64,000 bases of DNA, from contig NZ_FNGG01000004.1 in assembly GCF_900102915.1 (NCBI RefSeq), forward strand, positions 186,001 to 250,000. The letters run 5' to 3'. The notes below the pieces were generated by a model. The model was not told the DNA's origin. It made no database searches and worked only from the letters and a program-made list of their open reading frames with translations. A program made the position numbers and the translations under genes. Source of the stretch: Salinimicrobium catena. GTDB taxonomy: Bacteria; Bacteroidota; Bacteroidia; Flavobacteriales; Flavobacteriaceae. Shown one piece after another: positions 47,073-56,190 of this stretch; the first letter of the stretch is position 1; each line of letters starts with the position of its first letter.

Positions 47073-47624
47073 ATGGCAAAAACCAGGTTAGATCCCGATA
47101 AATGGGTGGACAGGTACGCAGATTACCTGTTCAACTATACCATTGTGCGGGTAAATGACCGGGAGATCGCCAATGACATAGTAGCCGAAACTTTTCTTGC
47201 GGGGCTTAATTCCATGAAGAACTTCAAAGGGGAAGCCAGCGAACGCACCTGGTTGATTTCCATTTTAAAACGCAAGATCATAGATCATTACCGCAGGATC
47301 AATTCAAATAAGGGAAAAGCCGAAGTGAAGGTCAATCTACCTGATGGCGAGATGGAAGGAGACTGGCTGGAAGAAAAAGTCCCAGACCTTACTGACAGGA
47401 CCGCGGAAGACGACATGGAAAACCGGGAATTAGGTTTAGCCATCTTAGATTGTCTCGATCAATTACCTGAAAAACAAGCCGAAATCTTTAAAAAGAAAAC
47501 GATCGAAGGCATAGACACCGAAGCAATTTGTAATGAATACAAAATTAGTCCGTCTAATTTATGGGTGATCATTCACCGCGCCAGAACTTCTCTGGCTAAA
47601 TGTCTTGAAAAAAACTGGTTTTAA
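47073..47624 (+). CDS. ECF-type sigma-70 family RNA polymerase sigma factor
   Basis: 183 residues. Region 2 is at about 12-75 (ADYLFNYTIVRVNDREIAND; RTWLISILKRKIIDHYRR) and region 4 at about 118-175 (LPEKQAEIFKKKTIEGIDTE; SPSNLWVIIHRARTSLAKCL). It is followed 2 bases later by a small zinc-binding anti-sigma-like protein. It probably controls a small stress regulon; no -35/-10 target site was recognised nearby. Confidence 0.94.
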   Translation: MAKTRLDPDKWVDRYADYLFNYTIVRVNDREIANDIVAETFLAGLNSMKNFKGEASERTWLISILKRKIIDHYRRINSNKGKAEVKVNLPDGEMEGDWLEEKVPDLTDRTAEDDMENRELGLAILDCLDQLPEKQAEIFKKKTIEGIDTEAICNEYKISPSNLWVIIHRARTSLAKCLEKNWF

Positions 47625-47626
47625 TT

Positions 47627-47890
47627 ATGGGTATAAGAAGCTTTTTTGGACTTGATTGTGAAGCAGCGGCAAACGCCTGCGATAGGGCCGCATATAACGA
47701 GGCCGGACTGGCTGACAAGCTTAGATTGAGATTCCATCTTTTTCTTTGCCCTCCCTGTAAAGACTATACCCGAAAAAGCGAAAAGCTTAGTTACCTTATC
47801 AAAAAAGCCGATCTTAAATCCTGCACCGACGAAGAAAAAGCCGTCCTTAGACAGCGCATGGATGAGAAAAATTCAGAAAGCCTTAATTAG
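47627..47890 (+). CDS. Small zinc-finger anti-sigma-like protein
   Basis: 87 residues, no membrane segment. The HxxxCxxC pattern is present (H37, C41, C44 in RFHLFLCPPCKDY) with C11 and C18 upstream, resembling the ZAS/zf-HC2 fold of soluble anti-sigma factors such as RsrA. The coupling to an ECF sigma gene (2-base gap) strongly supports an anti-sigma role. Its 3' end overlaps the convergent UbiA-like gene by 18 bases. Because gcvP lies nearby, homologs could be misnamed by neighbourhood; it has no resemblance to glycine dehydrogenase. Confidence 0.8.
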   Translation: MGIRSFFGLDCEAAANACDRAAYNEAGLADKLRLRFHLFLCPPCKDYTRKSEKLSYLIKKADLKSCTDEEKAVLRQRMDEKNSESLN

Positions 47891-48691
47891 GAACAGGATG
47901 AGCAGCCATAAGATCGGAATACTTTCCACCCAGAAAGAAGCATAATATTTCGACTGTCTTTCGCGCGCCTGCCAAACAAATATGGCCGAGATAAGTGCCG
48001 TTATACTTAGCGCAGCAAAAGAGTTACCTGAAAATTCAGGTTTTAGGAGCTCCAAAATAAGAATAGATACCAGCAGGACCGTTCCCAGGATTTTGGTCCT
48101 CGTCACTCCTACCTGCTGCGGAATGGTGCCCAACTGCTCAAGATCATATTTTAGATCCCTTATCTCAAAAGGCAGGATCAACACCAGGACCAGCAGGAAC
48201 CTTTGAAAAAATTCAACCCAAACGCTAAATTCGAGCGCAAAATCCGTGCTTACTACAGGCAGGATAACAGTTACCCCTGCCCACACAAAAGAAATAATGA
48301 ACACTTTTAGCCCAGAAACACTTCTTAGATTCCTCCTTTTCAAGACCGGAAGCGCATAGAGCACCGTGAAGAGCCCAAAAAAGCCCGTCCAAAGCAGAAC
48401 TTCAAAAGCTATTTTAAAGGAAAACCAGATCAATAAAAGGAAAGAAAACAGGGAAAAAACCTGGATAAGCTTGAGCCTTTTTTCAAGGCTTCGGTGATGA
48501 AGCCGGGCCACGGGAGCGTATTTCACAAAATTGTAACCTGTGATGGTTCCGAAAAAGACAAAGAACAAGAGGTCTTCTTCGACAGAAATATCAAAGTTCA
48601 AAAAGGTCATCCCACAAAGGGAAACCACCGCCAAAGCCACGTGAATGCTGCTGTTGATATAAAATTCAAAAATGCTTCTGAACTTTTTCAT
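47873..48691 (-). CDS. UbiA-like membrane protein
   Basis: 272 residues from the ATG at 48691 (MKKFRSIFEFYINSSIHVAL); the frame is open to 48745, but those 18 extra residues do not look like the family. Eight to nine hydrophobic segments. The second Asp-rich motif of UbiA prenyltransferases is kept (RDLKYDLEQLGTIPQQVG), while the first motif (NDxxDxxxD) is replaced by GYNFVKYAPVARLH. This may be a non-canonical family member; substrate unknown. Confidence 0.75.
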   Translation of the reverse strand: MKKFRSIFEFYINSSIHVALAVVSLCGMTFLNFDISVEEDLLFFVFFGTITGYNFVKYAPVARLHHRSLEKRLKLIQVFSLFSFLLLIWFSFKIAFEVLLWTGFFGLFTVLYALPVLKRRNLRSVSGLKVFIISFVWAGVTVILPVVSTDFALEFSVWVEFFQRFLLVLVLILPFEIRDLKYDLEQLGTIPQQVGVTRTKILGTVLLVSILILELLKPEFSGNSFAALSITALISAIFVWQARERQSKYYASFWVESIPILWLLILFLIKAF

Positions 48692-48819
48692 CCTGTATTT
48701 TTTCCGCAGAAGATCTGCCTGAAATTCTCTTGTAAAAGTTAACAATACTTCGGGGTCAAATCATTAAAAAATAGGTTTAAAATGCGTAATTTCGCAGCTC
48801 AAAACACAACTTTTACTTA

Positions 48820-51669
48820 ATGAATACTTTTTCTTTTGCCTCACGTCATATAGGTCCCAGGGAAAATGACCTTCAGGAAATGTTGAACACAGTTGGTGTA
48901 GACTCAATGGACCAGCTTATCTATGAAACTCTTCCTGATGATATTCGCCTGAAAAAAGACCTGGATCTTGCCCCTGCAATGAGTGAACATGAATACCTTG
49001 CTCACATTACAGCATTGGCAGCCAAAAATAAAGTTTTTAGAACTTATATAGGATTGGGATACCACCAATCTATTACCCCGGCAGTTATTCAGCGTAATAT
49101 TCTTGAGAACCCGGGATGGTATACGGCCTACACTCCTTACCAGGCCGAAATTGCCCAGGGAAGGCTGGAAGCTCTTCTTAATTTCCAGACCGTGATCGCA
49201 GATCTTACCGGAATGGAACTGGCCAACGCCTCCCTTCTGGATGAATCTACCGCGGCCGCGGAAGCCATGTCCCTGTTATTCGAGATAAGAGATCGCGACC
49301 AGAAGAAAAAAGGCGTGAACAAATTCTTTGTTTCTGAAGAAGTCCTTCCCCAAACCATAGATGTACTCAAGACCCGTGCTATCCCTCTGGATATCGAGCT
49401 GGTAATAGGAGATCATGAAAATTTTGATTTTTCGGCAGAATTCTTTGGAGCATTTCTTCAATACCCCGGAAAACTGGGGCAGGTATTTGATTATGCCGAT
49501 TTTGTTGCGAAAGCGAAAGAGAACAACATCAAAACTGCGGTTGCCGCAGATATTTTAAGTCTTGTAAAACTTCGTGCTCCGGGTGAATTCGGAGTTGACG
49601 TGGTTGTAGGAACCTCACAGCGGTTCGGAATTCCGTTAGGATACGGCGGACCTCACGCTGCTTTCTTTGCTACCCGCGAAGAATACAAAAGAAATATTCC
49701 CGGAAGGATCATTGGCGTCACCAAAGACACCGATGGTAACTTCGCCTTAAGAATGGCGCTACAGACCAGGGAACAACATATCAAGAGGGACAAAGCAACC
49801 TCTAACATCTGTACCGCCCAGGTACTTCTTGCCGTAATGGCAGGGATGTACGCCGTTTACCACGGTCCAAAAGGTCTAAAGTATATTGCCAACAGAGTTC
49901 ACAGCCTTGCGGTAACAGCTGCCGAAAACATTGAGAAACTTGGCTTCTCACAATTGAACTCCTCTTACTTTGATACTATTTTGATCAAGGCGAATGCAGC
50001 CCAGATCAAAGATATCGCAGAGAGAAACGAAGTGAATTTCTACTATCCGTCTACAGATGCGGTGGCCATTTCTTTGAACGAAGCCACGAACATTGACGAC
50101 CTTAATACCATCATCGCGATCTTCGCCGAAGCTGCGGAAAAAGAAGCATTTAAAATTCCACAGCTTTCCGAAGCAAATCATATTCCTTCATCGGTAGAGA
50201 GAAAGACCGAATTCCTTAAAAACGAGGTTTTCAACTCTTACCACTCAGAGACCGATATGATGCGGTACATCAAGAAACTGGAGCGCAAAGACCTTTCTTT
50301 GAATCACTCCATGATCTCTCTTGGATCGTGTACCATGAAACTGAACGCGGCTTCAGAAATGCTGCCGTTAAGCTATCCGCAATGGGGAAATATTCACCCG
50401 TTCGTACCGCTTGATCAGGCCGAAGGTTACCAGATCGTTCTGAAAAGACTTGAAAAACAACTAACCGAGATCACCGGATTTTCGGGCACTTCTCTGCAAC
50501 CCAACTCGGGAGCACAGGGAGAGTATGCCGGACTCATGGTGATCAGGGCTTACCATGAATCAAGAGGTGATGGTCACAGAAACATCTGTTTGATCCCTTC
50601 TTCTGCTCACGGCACCAATCCGGCATCAGCAGTGATGGCAGGAATGAAAGTAGTGGTAACGAAGTCGACAGAAACCGGAAACATTGATGTTGAAGACCTT
50701 CGTGAAAAAGCTATAAAACACAAGGATAACCTGGCTGCATTGATGGTGACTTACCCGTCTACTCACGGAGTATTTGAATCAGCGATCAAGGAGATCATCA
50801 AGATCACCCATGACAATGGCGGGCAGGTGTATATGGACGGAGCAAACATGAACGCACAGGTTGGGCTCACCAGCCCGGGAGTAATTGGCGCCGATGTTTG
50901 TCACCTCAACCTGCACAAGACCTTCGCGATCCCTCACGGAGGAGGTGGACCAGGAGTTGGCCCAATTTGCGTGGCCGAGCAGCTTGTTCCATTCCTACCG
51001 GGTAACCCGGTGATCCCAACCGGAGGAGATTCAGCAATTACAGCCATTTCTGCAGCTCCATGGGGTTCTGCACTGGTTTGTTTGATATCTTATGGATATA
51101 TCACCATGCTGGGAAGTGAAGGGCTTAAAAAGGCAACACAATATGCCATTTTGAACGCGAACTACATCAAAGCCCGCATTGACGAACACTACAAGACCCT
51201 TTACAGCGGAGAAAGAGGCCGTGCAGCCCACGAGATGATCGTAGACTGCCGCCCATTCAAAGCCAAGGGAATTGAAGTTACCGATATCGCAAAAAGGCTT
51301 ATCGACTATGGTTTTCATGCGCCAACGGTTTCTTTCCCTGTTGCAGGTACCCTTATGATAGAACCTACAGAAAGTGAAAGCAAGGCAGAACTGGACCGTT
51401 TCTGCGATGCGATGATCTCAATCAGAAAAGAGATCAATGAAGCTTCAGCTGAAGAACCTAATAACGTGCTGAAAAATTCTCCGCACACCCTTGCCATGCT
51501 TACGGCCGATGAATGGAATTTCCCATACACCCGTCAAAAAGCGGCTTTCCCGCTGGAGTATCTCTCAGACAATAAATTCTGGCCTTCCATCAGGCGTGTA
51601 GATGAAGCATTTGGGGACCGCAACCTTATGTGTACCTGCCCGGCTGTTGAGGAGTATATGGAAGAATAG
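48820..51669 (+). CDS. gcvP: Glycine dehydrogenase (aminomethyl-transferring), P protein
   Basis: 949 residues, the fused full-length form of the glycine cleavage P protein, a PLP enzyme that decarboxylates glycine and passes the aminomethyl group to lipoyl-GcvH. The N-terminal half includes GYHQSITPAVIQRNILENPGW-like material; the C-terminal half has the PLP lysine in NLHKTFAIPHGGGGPGVGP. A terminator follows. gcvT and gcvH are not in the window. Confidence 0.97.
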   Translation: MNTFSFASRHIGPRENDLQEMLNTVGVDSMDQLIYETLPDDIRLKKDLDLAPAMSEHEYLAHITALAAKNKVFRTYIGLGYHQSITPAVIQRNILENPGWYTAYTPYQAEIAQGRLEALLNFQTVIADLTGMELANASLLDESTAAAEAMSLLFEIRDRDQKKKGVNKFFVSEEVLPQTIDVLKTRAIPLDIELVIGDHENFDFSAEFFGAFLQYPGKLGQVFDYADFVAKAKENNIKTAVAADILSLVKLRAPGEFGVDVVVGTSQRFGIPLGYGGPHAAFFATREEYKRNIPGRIIGVTKDTDGNFALRMALQTREQHIKRDKATSNICTAQVLLAVMAGMYAVYHGPKGLKYIANRVHSLAVTAAENIEKLGFSQLNSSYFDTILIKANAAQIKDIAERNEVNFYYPSTDAVAISLNEATNIDDLNTIIAIFAEAAEKEAFKIPQLSEANHIPSSVERKTEFLKNEVFNSYHSETDMMRYIKKLERKDLSLNHSMISLGSCTMKLNAASEMLPLSYPQWGNIHPFVPLDQAEGYQIVLKRLEKQLTEITGFSGTSLQPNSGAQGEYAGLMVIRAYHESRGDGHRNICLIPSSAHGTNPASAVMAGMKVVVTKSTETGNIDVEDLREKAIKHKDNLAALMVTYPSTHGVFESAIKEIIKITHDNGGQVYMDGANMNAQVGLTSPGVIGADVCHLNLHKTFAIPHGGGGPGVGPICVAEQLVPFLPGNPVIPTGGDSAITAISAAPWGSALVCLISYGYITMLGSEGLKKATQYAILNANYIKARIDEHYKTLYSGERGRAAHEMIVDCRPFKAKGIEVTDIAKRLIDYGFHAPTVSFPVAGTLMIEPTESESKAELDRFCDAMISIRKEINEASAEEPNNVLKNSPHTLAMLTADEWNFPYTRQKAAFPLEYLSDNKFWPSIRRVDEAFGDRNLMCTCPAVEEYMEE

Positions 51670-51685
51670 TAATAATCCATAAGTT

Positions 51686-51718
51686 AAAAACCGAAGGCAC
51701 ACCACCTTCGGTTTTTTT
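51686..51718 (+). terminator. Terminator of gcvP
   Basis: Stem AAAAACCGAAGG/CCTTCGGTTTTT (51686-51697 with 51705-51716), 7-base loop, running into eight T residues. It lies 17 bases after the gcvP stop codon. Confidence 0.92.
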
Positions 51719-51846
51719 GTATCTAATCCAATTATATCATTTTCAACAAATAGGGCTCTTTATTAACGAGTTATGATTTTTAATAGCTTCTTCCTCTCCT
51801 TCAGTAAAGATTCCCTAATTCGGAAATTTTATTTCAAAAAAACGAC

Positions 51847-51875
51847 TTAGCCTGTAGATGTATTTATTAATTTTG
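51847..51875 (+). promoter_or_regulatory. Promoter of the KAS III-methyltransferase-glycosyltransferase group
   Basis: TTA (51847-51849), 18-base spacer, TAATTTTG (51868-51875), a perfect -7 box. It predicts a start near 51881 and a leader of about 22 bases before the KAS III gene. Confidence 0.6.
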
Positions 51876-51902
51876 AAGTTGTTACCCCCAGAAAAATAAG
51901 TA

Positions 51903-52961
51903 ATGAGCATTAAAATAACAGGGGTTGGGAGCTACATTCCCAACAAAGTGGAAAAGAATTCAGACTTTCAAAAGCATGAATTCTTGTATGAAGATGGTAC
52001 TGCCTTCAGCCAATCGAACACGGTAATTATCGAGAAGTTCAAATCGATCACCGGGATCCATGAGAGGCGATATATACACCAGGAGCTAAACAATTCGGAT
52101 ATCGCTTTCCTGGCTGCCAACAAGGCTATCGAGGATGCCAAGATCAACCCTGAAGAGTTTGATTATATTATTGTAGCCCATAATTATGGAGATGTTCTAC
52201 ACAATGATCTCCAAAGTGACACGGTGCCCAGTCTTGCTACACGTGTAAAGCACAAATTGAGAATTAAGAACCCAAAATGTGTGGCTTATGACATTCTTTT
52301 TGGCTGCCCGGGGTGGGTGGAAGCCGTGATACAGGCCAATGCTTTTATCAAGAGTGGGCTGGCAAAGAAATGTCTCGTAATTGGTTCGGAAACCCTTTCA
52401 AGAGTAGTAGACAAACACGACCGAGATTCCATGATCTATTCAGATGGGGCGGGCGCAACAGTCATAGAGGCTTCAAACGAAGAAGGCGGAATTTTGGCTC
52501 ACGAAAGCGCCACGTATTCCTTTGAGGAAGCGAATTTTATTTTCTTCGGAAAATCCAATAAACTTGATGCAGCCGATGAACGTAAATACATTAAGATGCA
52601 TGGGCGTAAGATCTATGAATTCGCTTTAAGTCACGTACCCAATGCAATGAAATCCTGCCTTGAAAAAAGCGGAAGGTCTATTGGAGAGCTTAAAAAGATC
52701 CTTATTCACCAGGCCAATGAAAAAATGGATGAAGCCATTGTGAAAAGGTTCTATAAACTTTATGGCACCACTCCGCCTGAAGGGATCATGCCTATGAGCA
52801 TCAATAAGCTTGGCAACAGCAGTGTGGCAACGGTTCCTACCCTGCTGGACCTTGTGCTCAAAGGGAAAATGGAGGGGCAAAAACTGGAAAAAGGAGATGT
52901 GGTCATTCTGGCAAGTGTTGGCGCAGGCATGAACATCAATGCAATCGTTTACCAGTTCTAG
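51903..52961 (+). CDS. 3-oxoacyl-ACP synthase III (FabH) family protein
   Basis: 352 residues with a thiolase fold. The catalytic triad of the family is intact: Cys in LFGCPGWVEAVIQA, His in ILIHQANEKM and Asn in KLGNSSVATVPTLL. It is probably a ketoacyl synthase that uses an acyl-CoA or acyl-ACP starter. It differs from housekeeping FabH by an insert at about residues 28-40 (EDGTAFSQSN), and its neighbours are a methyltransferase and a glycosyltransferase rather than fatty-acid genes, so a secondary lipid role is possible. Confidence 0.9.
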   Translation: MSIKITGVGSYIPNKVEKNSDFQKHEFLYEDGTAFSQSNTVIIEKFKSITGIHERRYIHQELNNSDIAFLAANKAIEDAKINPEEFDYIIVAHNYGDVLHNDLQSDTVPSLATRVKHKLRIKNPKCVAYDILFGCPGWVEAVIQANAFIKSGLAKKCLVIGSETLSRVVDKHDRDSMIYSDGAGATVIEASNEEGGILAHESATYSFEEANFIFFGKSNKLDAADERKYIKMHGRKIYEFALSHVPNAMKSCLEKSGRSIGELKKILIHQANEKMDEAIVKRFYKLYGTTPPEGIMPMSINKLGNSSVATVPTLLDLVLKGKMEGQKLEKGDVVILASVGAGMNINAIVYQF

Positions 52962-52962
52962 A

Positions 52963-53484
52963 ATGTACGAAAACAGTTTCCCGAACAAGAGATACAAAGA
53001 AACCCTTGAATTTTTAGAAGAAGTAGTTCCCTCTCCCGCCAATATTTTAGACCTGGGAGTAAGAAACCCTTTTTCTGAACTCATGGAAAAGAACGGCTAT
53101 AAAGTAACCAATACCACCGGAGAAGATCTTGACCTGAACACCCAGGTAGTGAAGAACAGCTCTGCAGAAGTCGTCACCGCTTTTGAGATCTTTGAACACC
53201 TTATTGCCCCCTTCAATGTCTTACGAGATATCCGGGCAGATAAGCTGGTGGCCAGTGTGCCTCTTCGGCTTTGGTTCTCCCCTGCCTACAGGAGCAAGAC
53301 AGATATGTGGGACAGACACTACCATGAATTTGAGGACTGGCAGTTCGACTGGCTGCTGGAAAAGGCAGGCTGGGAGATCAAAAAACGGCATAAATGGACC
53401 AATCCTGTTAACAAGATCGGGATACGTCCGTTTCTCAGGTATTTCACTCCCCGGTACTACGCTGTTTATGCGGAAAGAAAGTAA
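52963..53484 (+). CDS. Class I SAM-dependent methyltransferase-like protein
   Basis: 173 residues from the ATG at 52963, one base after the KAS III stop; the frame is open upstream to 52939, but this would overlap it. A SAM-binding-like motif ANILDLGVRNPFSELMEK lies at about 26-43, followed by the acidic loop TGEDLDL and AFEIFEHLIAPFNVLRDI. The motif I glycines are sparse (DLGVRN instead of DxGxGxG), so cofactor binding should be considered likely rather than proven. Substrate unknown. Confidence 0.75.
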   Translation: MYENSFPNKRYKETLEFLEEVVPSPANILDLGVRNPFSELMEKNGYKVTNTTGEDLDLNTQVVKNSSAEVVTAFEIFEHLIAPFNVLRDIRADKLVASVPLRLWFSPAYRSKTDMWDRHYHEFEDWQFDWLLEKAGWEIKKRHKWTNPVNKIGIRPFLRYFTPRYYAVYAERK

Positions 53485-53538
53485 TTCTCTTCGGAAGTGG
53501 CACATGATCCAGGAAATACAGTCCTGCTGTAAAAATCG

Positions 53539-53546
53539 TATTTTAG
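53539..53546 (+). promoter_or_regulatory. Possible -7 box of the glycosyltransferase gene
   Basis: TATTTTAG, one base from the TAnnTTTG consensus, 18 bases before the TTG start of the glycosyltransferase. The same TATTTTAGC box with the same 18-base spacing is found before mlaE (56165-56172), which supports it as a genuine promoter element. Confidence 0.35.
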
Positions 53547-53564
53547 CCGAAAGTCCTGCATACC

Positions 53565-54413
53565 TTGAACATTTACATAGTTATTCCGGCTCATAATGAA
53601 GAAGCCTTTCTTGCAGATACGCTGCAATCGTTGGTTGATCAAACGCTGCAACCCAAAAAATTAGTTGTTGTAGATGATCAATCTTCAGATAATACAGCTG
53701 GCATTGCAAAGTCTTTTGCTGAAAATTTCCCTTTTATAGAGCTAATCCGTACAACCTCTTCGGATGTACACCTTCCGGGAAGCAAAATTGTGAACGCTTT
53801 TCAGAAGGGCCTTAAGGAGCTGGATAAGGAGTACGATGTTATTTGTAAATTTGATGCAGATCTTATATTTCCAAAGGATTATCTTGAAGATCTGAGCCGG
53901 CACTTTTCTGAAAATCCAAAGGCCGGGATGGTGGGCGGATTTTGCTACATAAAAGAAGGAGACGATTGGAAACTGGAAAGCCTGACGAATAAGGACCACA
54001 TACGCGGAGCCTTAAAAGCTTACCGAAAAGAATGTTTTGAAGACATTGGCGGCCTAAAACCTTCAATGGGCTGGGACACAGCAGATGAACTTCTCGCTCA
54101 GTACCATGGCTGGGAAATAGTGACAGATCTTGCACTCAAGGTTAAACACCTTAGGCCTACCGGCTTCACCTATAACAAAAAGGCAAAATGGAAACAGGGA
54201 GAAGCTTTCTATAAACTTCGGTACGGTTTCATCATTACCAGTATTGCCTCGCTAAAACTCGCTTTGAAAAAGAAAAGACCGGTGCTTTTTACAGATTACC
54301 TGGGCGGTTATTTTAGAGCACTCCTTAAAAAGTCTCCATTCCTGGTGACCAAAAAAGAAGGAGCCTTCATAAGAAGGCTCCGCTATAAAAAGATGTTCAA
54401 AAAGCTTTTTTAA
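53565..54413 (+). CDS. Glycosyltransferase family 2 protein
   Basis: 282 residues starting with TTG at 53565 (MNIYIVIPAHNEEAFLADTL); no in-frame ATG upstream fits. GT-A fold with KLVVVDDQSSDNTAGIAK and the DXD motif in KFDADLIFPKDYL. The rest lacks long hydrophobic segments, so it may be cytoplasmic. It lies 80 bases after the methyltransferase. Substrate unknown. The last 54 bases include the hairpin that may terminate pafA on the other strand. Confidence 0.88.
   Translation: MNIYIVIPAHNEEAFLADTLQSLVDQTLQPKKLVVVDDQSSDNTAGIAKSFAENFPFIELIRTTSSDVHLPGSKIVNAFQKGLKELDKEYDVICKFDADLIFPKDYLEDLSRHFSENPKAGMVGGFCYIKEGDDWKLESLTNKDHIRGALKAYRKECFEDIGGLKPSMGWDTADELLAQYHGWEIVTDLALKVKHLRPTGFTYNKKAKWKQGEAFYKLRYGFIITSIASLKLALKKKRPVLFTDYLGGYFRALLKKSPFLVTKKEGAFIRRLRYKKMFKKLF
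54360..54381 (-). terminator. Probable pafA terminator inside the glycosyltransferase gene
   Basis: A perfect 9-bp repeat (54360-54368 with 54373-54381, 4-base loop) lies within the glycosyltransferase coding region. Read on the minus strand it is 33 bases past the pafA stop and is followed by TTCTTTTTT, an intrinsic-terminator layout. Confidence 0.65.
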
Positions 54414-54414
54414 G

Positions 54415-56079
54415 CTATTCTTCAAAAGCCACATAAAGAGGCCTTCCTGTAGATCCATTTGGAAAAGATATTCCCAACAAAGCAGAAATGGTTGGCGCAA
54501 TATCCACGATCTCTGTACGCTCGAGTGTATTCCCGCTCTTGATCCCTTTTCCGTAGAAGATCAAAGGCGCATGAGTGTCATAATTTTGTCCGCTGCCGTG
54601 AGTGGAGCCTGTTCTGGAATAAGAGATGACCGAAGGCTCCAGCACCAGCACCACATCTCCACTTCTTTTTTGGTGATACCCATGATCTACACTTGAGGCA
54701 AGTCCTTCGGTATAACTGGTACCTTCCAATTGAGAACGGGTAAACACTTTATTTACCATATCATATTGTAATGCGAAATGGGCCATCTCATTTTGAAGTT
54801 CATCCCGGGAGATCTTATTTTCTAATACTTCTTCATAATTGAAAAAGATCTGGTTGTTCGAAACATTCAAAATGAGGTTTTCCACACCAAATCTTTCAGC
54901 TAAAAACGCATTTAACGAGTCCTGGAATTTTCCGTAGTCAAAATATCCCGCCGGGATCTTAACCGACTGCAGGTAAGCAGGCACGTGTACACCGCCATGG
55001 TCTGAAGTAAGGAACAGGGTATAATTACCTTCACCAACCTTTTGATCAAGGGCCTTTAAAAGCCTGGCAAGGTCCTGGTCCAGGCGCAGAAAAGTATCCT
55101 GAATTTCTCTTGAATTCACCCCAAAGTTATGCCCCACATAGTCTGTAGAAGAAAAGCTAACGGTAAGGAAGTCGGTGATATCATCCTGACCCAGGTCTTC
55201 TCCGTCAAGAGACGCAATGGCAAAATCAGCAGTCAGGCTGTTGCCATAAGGAGTAGCCTTCAGCAGATCATAACCTCCGTTCTTATCCTTCAGATTTGGC
55301 AGATCGTAAGGAAAACCTGTATCTTCTTTTCCTTCAAAACCGCCCTCGTAAAGGTTAACATCTGTTCCACTTTCCGCATAGTCCGAAGCTTTGTATAAAG
55401 TTTCCCATGGCTTCATATATTCGGCTGCCTTTCCGGAAGCATTGAATTTCTTCACCCATCCCGGCAAAGCTTCAGCATAAAAAGAACTGGTGATCCATTT
55501 CCCTTCATCCTGCCCATGGAACCAGTAAGCAGCATTAGCCGTGTGACCTGCAGGAAGGATGGCACCGCGATCTTTTAAGGCAATCCCGATGGTTTTTCCC
55601 CGCATTTGAGTGTGCAGCCTGTTCTCATCGGCCACGCTGGTGGTGATCATCCTGTGAGGGGACATTTTCCCCGCATCTGAACTTGTTCCGATAGATTCCA
55701 CGGAAGGATCTGAAACGCAATAAACCGATTGCTTCTCGAACTTATCATACCAGCTATTAGAAATGATCCCGTGAGATTCGGGTGCCCCGCCTGAATAGAC
55801 CGAAGCATGACCTGGCCCTGTATAAGTAGGAATGTAGTTGAAATGGGTGTTTCTGAAATTAAAACCCTCAGAAACCAGTTTTTTGAAACCTTCATCTCCA
55901 AACTTATCCCAAAAACGGGTAAGATAATCGTAACGCATCTGGTCTACCACGACCCCAACCACTAATTTGGGCTTGGCTCTAAGGTCTTGATCGGGATTAA
56001 AAGTAGCCTGTTGCGCCTGTTGTCCAAAACTATTTTGAACTAAAGAAAGAGTGAGGATTAATTGAAAAAAGTACTTCAT
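54415..56079 (-). CDS. pafA: Alkaline phosphatase of the PafA type
   Basis: 554 residues with a signal peptide of about 20 residues (VQNSFGQ). The alkaline-phosphatase-superfamily metal site and nucleophile are visible: DQMRYDY (metal Asp), TYTGPGHAS (Thr87, corresponding to the PafA nucleophile), N108 in GIISNSWYD and the K-x-R pair in ALKDRG. These match the residues described for the secreted Bacteroidota PafA phosphate monoesterase. It is released or surface-bound and scavenges phosphate. The convergent GT2 gene ends one base away. Confidence 0.93.
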   Translation of the reverse strand: MKYFFQLILTLSLVQNSFGQQAQQATFNPDQDLRAKPKLVVGVVVDQMRYDYLTRFWDKFGDEGFKKLVSEGFNFRNTHFNYIPTYTGPGHASVYSGGAPESHGIISNSWYDKFEKQSVYCVSDPSVESIGTSSDAGKMSPHRMITTSVADENRLHTQMRGKTIGIALKDRGAILPAGHTANAAYWFHGQDEGKWITSSFYAEALPGWVKKFNASGKAAEYMKPWETLYKASDYAESGTDVNLYEGGFEGKEDTGFPYDLPNLKDKNGGYDLLKATPYGNSLTADFAIASLDGEDLGQDDITDFLTVSFSSTDYVGHNFGVNSREIQDTFLRLDQDLARLLKALDQKVGEGNYTLFLTSDHGGVHVPAYLQSVKIPAGYFDYGKFQDSLNAFLAERFGVENLILNVSNNQIFFNYEEVLENKISRDELQNEMAHFALQYDMVNKVFTRSQLEGTSYTEGLASSVDHGYHQKRSGDVVLVLEPSVISYSRTGSTHGSGQNYDTHAPLIFYGKGIKSGNTLERTEIVDIAPTISALLGISFPNGSTGRPLYVAFEE

Positions 56080-56164
56080 TTTAAAACATTTTATCTCCCC
56101 AAAAATACAATTATCCTGAAGTTAAAGATTAAGTCAAGCTTAATACTTTGCTTGAAAAAATTAG

Positions 56165-56172
56165 TATTTTAG
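56165..56172 (+). promoter_or_regulatory. Possible -7 box of mlaE-mlaF
   Basis: TATTTTAG, 18 bases before the mlaE ATG. It is similar in sequence and spacing to the box before the glycosyltransferase gene. The -33 box is unclear. Confidence 0.35.
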
Positions 56173-56190
56173 CGGTTACAAAAATTTCAA

